A DNA stretch of 64,000 bases from Tanytarsus gracilentus (lineage: Eukaryota; Arthropoda; Insecta; Diptera; Chironomidae). The notes beneath the pieces are model-generated. The model searched no databases. It saw nothing but the letters and a program-made list of their open reading frames with translations, and was not told the origin of the DNA. Positions 39,101-49,006 of this stretch are shown one piece after another. A program made the translations under genes and the position numbers. Each line of letters starts with the position of its first letter. Position 1 is the first letter of the stretch. The stretch covers positions 91,528 to 155,527 of the forward strand of contig JAXRKN010000012.1 in assembly GCA_038502055.1 (NCBI GenBank). Direction: 5' to 3'.

Positions 39101-42100
39101 GCTTTATTCTTGAAAAATGTTTAGTAACATATCAGTATTTTAAAATCAAGTTCATAAAAAATTAAGACTTACATTTGACTCTAGGCTTTAAGAACCTAAG
39201 TCCTAAGTACCTCGGATCTATTCCATCCTACTCGGCATCAAAAGAAGAGTTCAACGAATTACATGAAGTCATAGTTTTGAAAAATGGACATTTTGGCTGT
39301 CTGTGGCACTATAAGAGAAAAACCAAGTAAATCCTGAAGTATATGTTATTTTATAATTAACTAAAAGCCAGCAATCTCCGCGAGATGATTTATTGATCAA
39401 AATTATTAGTATTTCCAAATATTGTTTTATGTTTCCTTGATTTTATCAATAAATAACGTGAGTGAAGTTTTTTTAAGGGGTGGCGTTTAAGTCTATTTTT
39501 CTTATTCTTAAGCTCGATCACTTTTTCGACTTAAATTCATATTAATTTAAATAAAATTAATTAAATGCAATTAGATAAAAAATTAAACAATTTCGGAGTT
39601 GTAAGTCACAGGACAGTATTTGAATATATTATTGATTGTTGTTTTGTTTAATGTTTTAGTTTTAGTAGTTATTAAAGATCATAAACATTAATATGGTGTA
39701 AATCTAATCCAAATAACATATTATCTATTTTCTTCTCTTTCTTTTCCTCGCAACACAAACAAACGCGCATTACGTGCGAAAAATAAACTTAACTTGTAAA
39801 ATTACGTTACCCACACAAATCACTTCGCACACACTTTAATCAATTAAAAATCATGTAATTATATAGAACGTCTTCGGCATAAAGACTTACTGGAAATTAA
39901 AATATTAAGAGGTAATAACTATGACTAACATGGTGGAAATTGCTATTTTCCTAATTTTTTTTTAAATCGTGAATTGCTTTGATGTACTGCTTTAAATTTT
40001 TTCAATTGTTCAATTAAAAATTTACTCAAAATACTTAACAACTTTTCACTATAAATTTAGAACCAAATACGCCTGGAAAGTTTATCGTGTGGTTTAGAAA
40101 TGAAACCACTTTGCTCGTGTTATGGCAACCACCATATCCCTCCGGTGTTTATACGCATTATAAAGTCTCGATTGAACCTGCGGATGCAATAGAAAGTGTT
40201 TTGTATGTTGAAAAAGAAGGTGAACCTCCGGGTCCAGCACAGGCAGCTTTTAAAGGTTTAATACCAGGTCGAGCCTATAACATATCAGTTCAAACAATGT
40301 CAGAAGATGAAATTTCACTTCCTACCACGGCACAATACCGAACCGTACCGCTACGACCTTTAAATGTCACATTCGATAAAGACTCAATTACTGAGCATTT
40401 ATTCAAAGCAATTTGGGAGCCTCCACGTGGACTTAGCGAATTTGATAAATATCAAGTTTCTCTTTCCACGACACAAAGAAAACAGCAAGGTGTTCTAAAA
40501 ACCGATGATGGTCCGGTGTCACTAGAATTTAAAGATAATCTGGAGCCTGGAAAAACCTATCAAGTGGTTGTGAAAACAGTGTCTGGAAAGGTAACTTCTT
40601 GGCCAGCCACGGCCGATGTAACACTTAAACCTTTGCCAGTTATCAATTTTGAAGTTGTTGACGATTCTAATGGAATTGTGACAATTATGTGGAGTCCCGA
40701 CGTCCAAAGTACACAGGATGAATATCGCATTAGTTATCACGAAGTTGACGGCTCTTCTAATGGCGATTCTAGTACAATGAATACCGACTTGACTCGCTAT
40801 ACTCTCGAGAACTTGTTACCTGGAAGAAATTATTCGATTACAGTTCAGGCTATTTCAAAAAAAATGGAATCGAACGAATCGACAATTTATGTTTCAACCA
40901 GACCCTCTGCACCAATTATTGAAGATCTTAAATCGATTAGAGAGGGTTTGAATATAAGTTGGAAGAGTGATGTCAACTCGAAACAAGAGCAATATGAAGT
41001 GACTTTTACAAGAAATGACACTGGAGAAGCAAAAACCGTTTTCACGAAGGATACGCGTTTTGTTTTCAAGTTTCTATATCCCGGTGCCGGCTACATTGTT
41101 AAAGTTTTTGCCATTAGCAATGGACTCCGAAGTGAGCCTCACGAATATTTTCAAGCAGTTTGTAAGTTTTAATACTACTGAATAAGAAAAGTATAATATT
41201 TTCATTTTAAAATTAGATCCAAATCCGGTAAGAAATATGACTATTGAAAAAGTTACCAGCAATTCAGTATTAGTTCATTGGTTACCACCTGAAAACTCCA
41301 TTTTTTCTGAATATTCCATTCGATATCGCACGGAGAGTGATAAGCAATGGATTCGCTTACCTTCAGTAAACAGTACTGAAGCTGATGTTACAGACATGAC
41401 TCCAGGTGAAAAATATACGATCCAAGTAAATACGGTGAGCTATGGAGTGGAAAGTCCGAATCCCCAGCAATTCAATCAAACTGTCCGACCAAATGCAATT
41501 TCAACCATTGTACCACTTATTGATTCTAGTAATATCACGCTAGAATGGGCTCGAGCGGAAGGTCGAGTAGAAATTTACATAATTCATTGGTGGCCAACAC
41601 ACTCGCCGGAGCAAGTTTTTTCAAAGAATGTTTCGGAAAATAATGTCGGTGAGTTAAATTTTTCTTTATATTCTTTTGTATGGCTTAACTTTTGATAAAG
41701 CTCAAAAAATATGTCGATATCATAATATTTTTTTTTCTATTTACATGTTTCTATCAGCACCAATAATTCATAATGATAAAAATGGCGATGTCAAAGAAGA
41801 ACATCCGCTCGTTCAAGTATTAATTGATGATCTAATGTCGGGTTTTCAATATAATTTCCAAATTCAAGTAACGAGCTATAATTTGATAAGTGAAATGACA
41901 ACTTTACAAGTTCGTACAAGACCAATCATTCAGTCGGAAATATTCATCGTGAATGGACTTGACGACGAGAAAAATTCGGTGACAATCACATACACGTCCA
42001 CACCGAGAAATGAAAGAACTAAATTTGATCATTATCGATTTTCGATCGGCGATCAATCGATTCCGGAAAAGGAAAAACCGGCTGATGATGAAAATCATAA

Positions 42101-45100
42101 AGTAACTTTCTCTGGCCTAATTCCAGGGCATCTGTACAATATTAAAATGTGGACAGTTAGTGGTGGTATAGCAAGTCATCCCATTCAACGACAAGATAGA
42201 TTACATCCAGAGCCAATCACTTCATTAAATGCCACGAAAATTACCGATACAGAAATTTTTTTAAAATGGGATAAACCGCAGGGAGAGTACAATGCTTTTG
42301 AGGTTCAATACTTGGTCGATGATAAATATGTTCAAAATTTAACATTGGAACAAAGTATAACAATATATAATCTCAAACCGCATAGAAACTATACATTTAC
42401 TGTAGTTGTGAGATCAGGTACTGAAGCGAGTTCTCTTCGCAACAGTGCACCTGTTTCTGCAATCTTTACGACCCTCGAATCAACTCCAGGACGTCTTCAT
42501 AAATTTAGTCCAATTGATATTCAGCCAAGTGAAATTACTTTCGAATGGACTTTACCGATTCTCGAGCAAAATGGAATAATTAGAGAATTTGCCATTTCCT
42601 ATATTCAAGAAAGTGCTACGCAATCGCATGTAAAAAGCTTTGTACCGACCGATACAAAAGGAACAATTAGAAATTTGACACCAGGCAGTAGCTATACCTT
42701 TAAGGTTCAAGCAAAAACATCAATTGGTTATGGACCAGAGACAGTATGGAAGCAAAAAATGCCAATATGGGCACCACCTAAGCCAGCCAATCAAGTTGTA
42801 CCAACTGAAGTTCATCGAAACTCTAACACGATTCAAATTCGATTCCGCAAGAACTATTTCCTCGACACCAATGGAATTGTCATCATGTACACAATTATTG
42901 TCGCCGAAGATGATAGCAAAAATTCATCTGGCTTAGAAATGCCTAGTTGGCACGATGTGCAAAGTTACTCAATATGGCCACCATATCAGGCAGTTGAGCC
43001 TTATTATCCCTTCAAAAATAGTTCCGTAAATGTTGAAGATTTCATCATTGGCGCAGAAAATTGTGATAGAAATAGACAAAAAGGATATTGCAATGGTCCG
43101 CTGAAATCAGGAACAACATATAAAGTTAAAATTCGAGCATTTTCTGCACCCGATAAATTTACAGATACCGCATATAGTTTTCCTATTCAAACTGGTAGGT
43201 TTCCTTTCAACTTCAACTAAAATTAAATCAAATTTAAATTAATTTCTCAATCATGCTTACGAAAATATTTTTCTAATGAAATTAAAGAAGGAGAAAAGAC
43301 AGTCATTCTTTATGCTCCTCACAGTAAGTGAACGTTTTAAGTTGAAAATTTGCTGTGTTTTTTAGTTTGAAATATAATGCTTTTGTGTTTTGTCTTTTAT
43401 ACATTGATATAAGATAAAAATCATTAAATTTTTAATTCATTTTCACACCAGACCAAGACAATACCTCACTCTTTGTTGCAATAGCAGTGCCATTTCTCCT
43501 GATAATTATCCTCTTCATGACACTTCTCTTCTTAAGACGCCGACGATTTTTGTGCAAAAGAGCAACTGACGCTCGCATCAATGACAACATGTCATTGCCA
43601 GATAGTACCATGGATACCAGTCGACCAGTATTAATAAAAAATTTTGCAGAACATTATCGAATAATGTCCGCAGATTCTGATTTTAGGTTTGTAATTAAAT
43701 TTTTGTATTATAAAATTTTAAAACCAATAAACTTAAATAAATAGATTCAGTGAAGAATTTGAGGAGCTTAAGCACGTAGGCAGAGATCAACCCTGCACAT
43801 TTGCTGATCTTCCATGTAATCGGCCCAAAAATAGATTTACAAATATCCTCCCCTACGACCATTCTCGCTTTAAATTGCAACCTGTTGATGACGATGAAGG
43901 ATCTGATTATATAAATTCAAATTATGTTCCCGGCCACAACTCCCCAAGAGAATTTATTGTGACTCAAGGCCCACTCCATTCAACACGCGACGATTTTTGG
44001 AGAATGTGTTGGGAAAGCAATTCGAGGGCAATTGTTATGTTAACTCGATGTTATGAAAAAGGCCGTGAGAAGTGGTAAATTCAATTTAATTATAAACGCA
44101 CTGTTGACTTATAAAATTAATCTCTTCACATTTCTTAGTGATCACTATTGGCCTATGGATACAGTGCCAGTCTACTATGGAGACATCAAAGTTACATTGC
44201 TAAATGATAGTCATTATCCCGATTGGGTAGTAACAGAGTTTATGATACAAAGGGTATTTATAACTTAAATTGATACGAGATAAAAATGTATTAAAATACT
44301 TTATTTTTTTAAGGGTGAAACTCAACGCGTTATGCGTCATTTTCATTTTACAACGTGGCCCGATTTTGGAGTCCCAAATCCCCCTCAAACTCTTGTAAGA
44401 TTCGTGCGTGCATTTAGAGAAAGAATCGGCCCAGAGACGAGACCAATTGTAGTACATTGTAGCGCAGGTGTGGGGAGAAGTGGAACTTTCATCTGTCTAG
44501 ACAGAATATTGCAACAAATACAAGTTTCTGACTTTGTAGATATTTTCGGTTTTGTATATACAATGAGAAAAGGTAAGACGATGCCAAATTTCCCATGTGC
44601 AAAGTTAATATCAGTAATATTGCAGAACGTGTTTGGATGGTACAAACAGAACAGCAATACATATGCATTCATCAATGTTTGATGGCTGTGCTTGACGGAA
44701 AAGAGAATACAGCACCACCACGAGAAATTCACGATAATCAAGGCTACGAAGGTGGGTGGGGATTTTATTTTAAACCGCAAAATTTAAAAAAACATTTACA
44801 TGATCTACTTAGGCTCAAAAAGTATTAATGTTCCCTAATAAACCAAGCACTTCGTAGATATTAACTTAAAAAATTTAAAATATCACCTTAAGTAATTTGC
44901 TTTAATAACTCTGAAAACACGAGGCAAGAGGCTTTGGAACAGAGGTTTAAGTTGATCGATGATTTTTTCGATCGACCAAAATCGACTTTGATTAATCGAT
45001 AATTTTTCGATCTATTTTGATCGATCAATCGATGGTTTTTGTTGATGTTAATTTCATTATTTTTTAATATCATTGATCATTCATTTTGTTTTAATTCAAA

Positions 45101-46669
45101 ATAAATGTATCAGGTTCTTTTTTAAATAAAAATAAAATCATTTTTGATTCCCAATATTGAAGTTGAGTTTTTAAGTCATTTAATCTTATTTAAAAAGTAT
45201 CTGTTGCTAGATCGATTTACTTAAACCTCTGCTTTAGACATCACTTTAAAAGTTTAAATTAGAAATATGTCAGTAACAATTTTAAAAAGATTTTATTTAG
45301 TCATTAATTTTAGCTTTGTACCTAATCTCTTCTTGCGTCTCTATGTCTTTTCGGTGTTGGAATTAATTAAGAAACTTTTTCTTCTCTTCTTTCTACATTG
45401 CTGGAAATCTTCATTTCATTCCTTTTAATTATATAACAACAAAAAAATCATGAAAAAATCATTAGAAGGTAATCAGCCTATTGGTGAGATGGATGATAAC
45501 ATATCCGCTATGGAAGAAAATAAAACAATAAACGATATCGAAGAGGATGAAGGAATTGAAAATGAACCAACAAACGATATCGAAGAGGATACAACAATTG
45601 AAACCACAACAGTAACTAACACAACTAATACTGAAAACACCACATCTACTCTTGTCCACGATGGGAGTGATGTAGGAATAAATCAGTGGAAAGTAGAGAG
45701 GTGACATCCAGAGAACGATGATACTAGCAAGCGAAGTAGCAACACTAGTATTATCAGTCATAATAGCTCTGGAAGTGGCATTAAGGCAGCTTTTTGTCAA
45801 GACGACATTATTGTAGAAATTAATGGTCGAATAGACTCAAATGAAAATAGCGATGTTGACAATCGAGATATTATGTTGCAGTATGAAAATGACGAAGAAG
45901 AGGAAGAAACAAATTCTGAGCAAAAATTATTAAAATTTTACGACTCTGAAGAAGTTAATGCACAGGTTGAAGTAAAATTCCATGGTTTAAGTGACAGTGG
46001 CATCAATGAAATCTGTTTAAAAATTAAATTGGGTTTGTAAAAATTATCACAAAGATTTATTTTTATTTTTTAGCGTAACCCAACAAAGTTGTGGTAACGC
46101 TTATATACTTATCTATCCGTCCGTCTGTTCCATCGAGATCTCAGCCCCTGAGCTGTCTAGTGGTACTTCTAGTTTTCGCCAGATGGTAGCTCTGAGTGTC
46201 TAGATGTGCAGGTACTTAAAAATTATCAGAACTATGGCTTCATGTATCTCGTTGAACTTGTCTTTTGATGCGAAGAAGGAAATTTTTATCTTTAGCGATT
46301 TAGCTGATTTCCCCTTAGATTTTTTTTGCACTCGATTTTGAAATATTGATCTGATACGATGGGTTACGCGGCAACACCCACTAGTGGGTTTTGAAAATTT
46401 TTTAAATGTTATTTGGTTATGGTTCCAATTTATTACTGTTAGCTAGTTTTCACACATTAATATTTATAATTTTAATTTTGCATCAAAATAACTTGTTTGT
46501 CATTGAGGTGTACACTAAAATACATTGTGGAATAAATTTGAGTTTAACTGCATTTATTTCGGTCACGTTTCACATCTGTTTTTATAGCATGTAAAATTGT
46601 TTTGTTTGAGTAATTTATTTAAAATTTCTCTCAACAGATGACGAAGGAATAGCGGAAAGTGGCATTTAG
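32796..46669 (+). CDS. Ptp10D: Receptor-type protein tyrosine phosphatase Ptp10D/Ptp4E
   Basis: Common exons: 32796-32882 (signal peptide), 36557-36803, 36912-37196, 40061-41161, 41217-41648, 41758-43194, 43452-43686, 43745-44074, 44139-44253, 44314-44572, 44626-44751; then either 45466-45704 (about 1630 aa) or 46638-46669 (about 1561 aa, ending DDEGIAESGI). All phases join. The extracellular part is a series of fibronectin III repeats starting ADLVIEIPGNNGQDDSYYRLDYYPP. One membrane helix (VAIAVPFLLIIILFMTLLFL) is followed by RRRR. A single phosphatase domain holds KNRFTNILPYDHSRFKL, WPD loop TWPDFGVP and signature HCSAGVGRSG. In flies this receptor dampens EGFR-type signalling in tracheal tubes and acts in axon guidance. 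Drosophila has two paralogs; which one this matches cannot be settled here. Confidence 0.96.
33079..33143. repeat. (CA)n microsatellite
   Basis: About 32 uninterrupted CA dinucleotides in the first intron of the phosphatase gene. The minus-strand open frame across it is a repeat artefact. Confidence 0.97.
34333..35668. mobile_element. Outer hAT-like element with CCGCGGCACC words
   Basis: Left end TAGAGTTGGCAGG, right end TTGCCATCCCTA: inverted repeats matching at 9 of the terminal 11 positions. Exact 8-bp flanking duplication ATGAAAAT (34325-34332 and 35669-35676). Subterminal copies of TTCCGCGGCACC/GGTGCCGCGGCAC. It was interrupted by the element at 34424-35443, so its own interior is only about 315 bp and non-coding. 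Confidence 0.85.
34424..35443. mobile_element. Inner hAT-like element with CCCCGGGG words
   Basis: Ends TAGGGATCCTC and GAGGATCCCTA are perfect 11-bp inverted repeats. Exact 8-bp duplication CAAAATAT on both sides (34416-34423, 35444-35451). Both ends are dense in CCCCGTCCCCG and CCCCGGGGA words while the central ~800 bp is very AT-rich and non-coding. A related end occurs at 20358 and related subterminal DNA at 26722-26830. Confidence 0.9.
35785..35895. repeat. Two-unit tandem repeat
   Basis: Two copies of about 55 bp beginning TAAAATTTACATAAAATAT and ending AACATAAAATTT. Confidence 0.75.
37755..37825. repeat. Minisatellite of ~20-bp AACATCCAG units
   Basis: Four imperfect units of AACATCCAG(C/T)A(A/G)(A/G)GGAA(C/T). 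Confidence 0.75.
38521..38592 (+). other. tRNA-like Pol III head, copy 1
   Basis: Internal promoter boxes A and B intact; the T stem and D stem pair, the anticodon arm is distorted and the acceptor stem has two A-C mismatches. See the enclosing element. Confidence 0.7.
39008..39079 (+). other. tRNA-like Pol III head, copy 2
   Basis: Identical to copy 1 at 38521 over the segment, exactly 487 bp downstream. Confidence 0.7.
43288..43323 (+). CDS. Ptp10D: Candidate 36-bp cassette microexon of Ptp10D/4E
   Basis: Lies in the intron between the exons ending 43194 and starting 43452. It is bounded by ATTAAAG and a perfect GTAAGT donor, is 36 bp (12 codons) and keeps phase 1 on both sides. Inclusion would add EGEKTVILYAPH (last codon shared) just before the juxtamembrane DQDNTS, changing the junction Asp to Asn. 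No stop is introduced. This is a prediction from splice sites and phase alone. Confidence 0.5.
44940..45231. mobile_element. hAT-like MITE with GATCGA/ATCGAT palindromes
   Basis: Perfect 13-bp inverted ends CAGAGGTTTAAGT (44940-44952) and ACTTAAACCTCTG (45219-45231). Flanks CTTTGGAA and CTTTAGAC agree at 6 of 8 positions, suggesting an old 8-bp duplication. The left subterminal region repeats GATCGAT and TTCGATC words. It lies in the intron before the alternative last exons of the phosphatase gene. Confidence 0.8.
45466..45704 (+). CDS. Ptp10D: Ptp10D/4E alternative last exon (long acidic tail)
   Basis: Acceptor ATTAG then phase 2 continuation (GYE-GNQPIGEMDDN). Encodes a Glu/Asp/Thr-rich tail with an internal repeat NDIEED and stops at TGA 45702-45704. 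The next base is C. Position and composition match the long acidic tail of a fly Ptp10D isoform, although the sequence is not conserved. The open frame continues beyond the TGA; see the extension entry. Confidence 0.8.
45705..46040 (+). CDS. Ptp10D: In-frame extension after UGA-C: candidate readthrough region
   Basis: Directly after TGA (45702-45704) the same frame stays open for 111 codons to TAA at 46038-46040, in DNA where random frames rarely stay open so long. The peptide starts HPENDDTSKRSSNTS and contains QYENDEEEEETNSEQ, acidic and Ser/Asn-rich like the tail before the stop. UGA followed by C is the favoured context for stop-codon readthrough in insects. I found no splice path that removes the TGA and keeps frame (a possible donor AG/GTGACA does not match the phase of the exon at 46638). 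A recent nonsense mutation or a base error is the alternative. Confidence 0.6.
   Translation, partial: HPENDDTSKRSSNTSIISHNSSGSGIKAAFCQDDIIVEINGRIDSNENSDVDNRDIMLQYENDEEEEETNSEQKLLKFYDSEEVNAQVEVKFHGLSDSGINEICLKIKLGL
46073..46397 (+). repeat. Repeat family A, short internally deleted copy
   Basis: Begins GCGTAACCCAACAAAGTTGTGG and ends GGGTTACGCGGCAACACCCAC plus a GTGGGTTTTGAAA tail. Lies between the two alternative last exons of the phosphatase gene. Confidence 0.9.
46638..46669 (+). CDS. Ptp10D: Ptp10D/4E alternative last exon (short tail)
   Basis: Acceptor TCAACAG, then 32 bp ending TAG. Joined to the exon ending 44751 it encodes DDEGIAESGI, which I recall as almost identical to the end of a fly Ptp10D isoform. 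Conservation of such a short exon supports real use. Confidence 0.85.
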
Positions 46670-48990
46670 AAAAACTGTCGTCGCAAAAACATTTTATAAA
46701 AATGTGATTTTAATTGATAAATATTATTCTGAATCTTTGTTACCAATTTTAAATTTATTTTCTCCCGTCTAATTAATTATTTAGGGTTTTCTTATTTTGA
46801 ATCTCTTCTTTAACCCGGTATATCCTTCGTAGCACAATGAGTTCAAATTGAGCTCAAACTTTTAACTTTAACTATTAAGTTCGAATAATTCGAACTCAAA
46901 TGTGGAATTCAGCCACTTGAGTTCAACATTAGAATTCAAATCGAAGTCAATTCGAACACAAAAGTTGAACTTAATTTTTATTTTGAACACTAAGGCTGAG
47001 TTCAAGATTTGAACAAGAATTTGAATTTCAGACTTGAACTAAATTCAAATTCTGACCAAAAATATACGAGTTAAATTCAAAGTTTGAATTCAAAACTTGA
47101 ACTCTAATTTAATTCAAATCATAAACTCAATTTTTATTCAAGGTGTGAACTAAAATTGGGGTGTTTTGTTTACTCATTGCAAATTTATTTTTCGGTGCAA
47201 GGGTTTGAATTCAAAATGGGTTTAATGTTGAAATTTTAGAAAAATAAAGAAGTATAAATTTTCAACGTTAAAGTTTAAATTTTATATGGAGGATGTGGGC
47301 CTCTTGCATTTCCAGGGTTGAGAATTATAGTCCGCATAATTTTTAAATATTAGAAACTAATTTTTGAAAATTTCTAGATATATTTTATGATTTTTAAATT
47401 AATTTATAATTTTTTAAAAATCAAATTTTTTAATCCCCTGCTTAAAAAACATGCTTTGAATTTGCATGAATTTGTTGTGTCAAAAAAATAAGGGTTTCAG
47501 TAAAAGCAGCTATTTAGGACTTGAACATGTTTGTTGCCAAAAAATTTTGTTATCATTAGAAAGCAATAGCTCAATGTTACAAATTAAATATATAAATGTT
47601 TAAGCTATTATGCATCTGATTTTTCAAAAAATTATAATTCAATTCGTTGGTTTAAATTGACATCTTAAATGAAAAAAACTGTTCAGTTAGTACGATCTAT
47701 AGTGTAGTTTAGTGGGTAGCGGCATCGGTCTTAGATCGGTGTTTAGCTCTGCACAAAATTTTAAGAAATAAATATTTTTTCCTAGAAAAATAAATTAAAG
47801 CAAATTTTTGTTTATTGCAATTTAGATCAAAAGACAAAAAAGATTTAAAATAGTTGGCAAATTTATTTAAATAATAAAAGTGGTTTAAATATAGCTTTTA
47901 GCCAAAATGGATTTTAACATAAAATTTACGTAGTAGTCTCGTGGTTACACGGGCACGCTAAGCAAACTGGAGTACTAAGAACCCAAAACAAAAAAGTTGA
48001 GTTTGCTATTTAGGTCTAAGTTTTGAACTCGACTGAGTTCGAATTGTACAATGTTTTCAAATTGAACTCAAAATGAAATCACATTTGAACTCATGTGCTA
48101 CGAGGGATACGAAAATAAGATTTAAATCAATCAATGTATGTGTATAAACGGCTCTAATGATTTATTAATCTGTAAACTGAAAGTCTGAATACAGTTTTAA
48201 TTCGTTTTTATCGTTAATTATTTGACATCAAAAAAATGCAATGAAATTAAATCATTTTTCTACTTAAATAGAATTTTTTCGAATATCAGTATATTACTTA
48301 TCTCCTACTTTCATCTTCCGTTTAATAAGTAAGATAAATTAAAAATGTTAAAAAATAAATTTTTGGTACTTTTTTAAACTAATGAAATATTTTAAAATGG
48401 ATATTTACTTACCCCCTTTTTGTCTGTATGGTGTTTAGAAATAAAAATTGTATCAAAATTTAATTTATACTTTTGATTTCACTTCGTGAAACTAACTAAG
48501 TCAATAAAATCAAAATAATCCAATGTTGATGTAGTGTAATATTTTAAGAGAATTATTGGTAAATCATACATAATCAGACTTCTTTTTTAAAAAAAATAAC
48601 ATATTACAAACTTTTAAAAATGTAACACGCGTGCACATACGTGCAGAAATAATTAAAATAATATCATATAAGAATGATGCAAAAGATTCATTATTAAAAA
48701 TATTTTCATGTCGTTTTAATTTATTAATTTCAGATGCTGCTGAAAAAATTATTGAGAATTTCAAAAAAGCAGTGACTTAAAATTTCACGTGTCATTTTTT
48801 GAATTATTTATATTTCATTTGAAGTGATGGGATATTATTATTAATATTAACCATGAATTAGAAACATAATTAACTGTTGAAAAACCCCTTTTCATGTTGC
48901 TTAGGGTGGGCGCTTGTAATTCCGGAGTAAATTGAATCGTAAGATAATAAAACCTGGAATTTCTCTTACTGATAATGATAATAACAAATG
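46670..48990. other. Intergenic DNA downstream of Ptp10D/4E
   Basis: Contains the TIR element at 46825-48110. The rest (48111-48990) is AT-rich with no coding signal that I can support. Confidence 0.6.
46825..48110. mobile_element. 1.3-kb non-coding TIR element with TTGAACTC subterminal repeats
   Basis: Left end TATCCTTCGTAGCACAATGAG and right end CTCATGTGCTACGAGGGATA are imperfect inverted repeats. Subterminal regions (46835-47150 and 48000-48095) are filled with GAACTCAAAT/ATTTGAGTTC variants in both orientations. TA flanks both ends. No ORF. Two tRNA box-A-like stretches lie inside (47700-47755, 47934-47975) without a good box B. Confidence 0.75.
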
Positions 48991-49006
48991 GGTCGCCTCG
49001 CAAGGA

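Larger units (their letters stand above)
38099..39124 (+). mobile_element. Tandem dimer of a 487-bp tRNA-like (Pol III / SINE-type) unit
   Basis: Two full 487-bp units plus a 50-bp repeat of the unit tail, flanked by a 10-bp duplication (38089-38098, 39125-39134). Each unit ends in a tRNA-like segment (38521-38592 and 39008-39079). This has a box A match TAGCATAGTGG, a box B match GGTTCGATTCC, a 5-bp T stem CCAGG/CCTGG and a D arm. A T6 run follows about 20 bp later, as in Pol III termination. The acceptor stem has two mismatches and position 33 is G rather than T, so it is a tRNA relic, not a tRNA gene. The ~400-bp body is not recognised. Confidence 0.8.
38043..39330 (-). repeat. Repeat family A copy split by a 1026-bp insertion
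   Basis: Left piece 38043-38098 is the reverse complement of the family A right end (CCCAC..GTGGG palindrome then GCGTAACCCAAC). Right piece 39125-39330 continues with the TTTGACTCTAGGCTTTAAG and GTCATAGTTTTGAAAAATGGACA blocks. The 10-mer TAACATATCA is present at both junctions. Confidence 0.8.
37197..40060 (+). other. Intron 3 of Ptp10D/4E
   Basis: 2.9 kb intron holding family A fragments (37645-37700; 38043-38098 with 39125-39330), a short tandem repeat of AACATCCAG(C/T)A(A/G) units (37755-37825) and the tRNA-like tandem units at 38099-39124. No coding exon. Confidence 0.75.

Noticed and set aside
45462..45800. Minus-strand 112-aa ORF over the phosphatase tail
   Set aside because: Shadow of the acidic tail exon and its in-frame extension.
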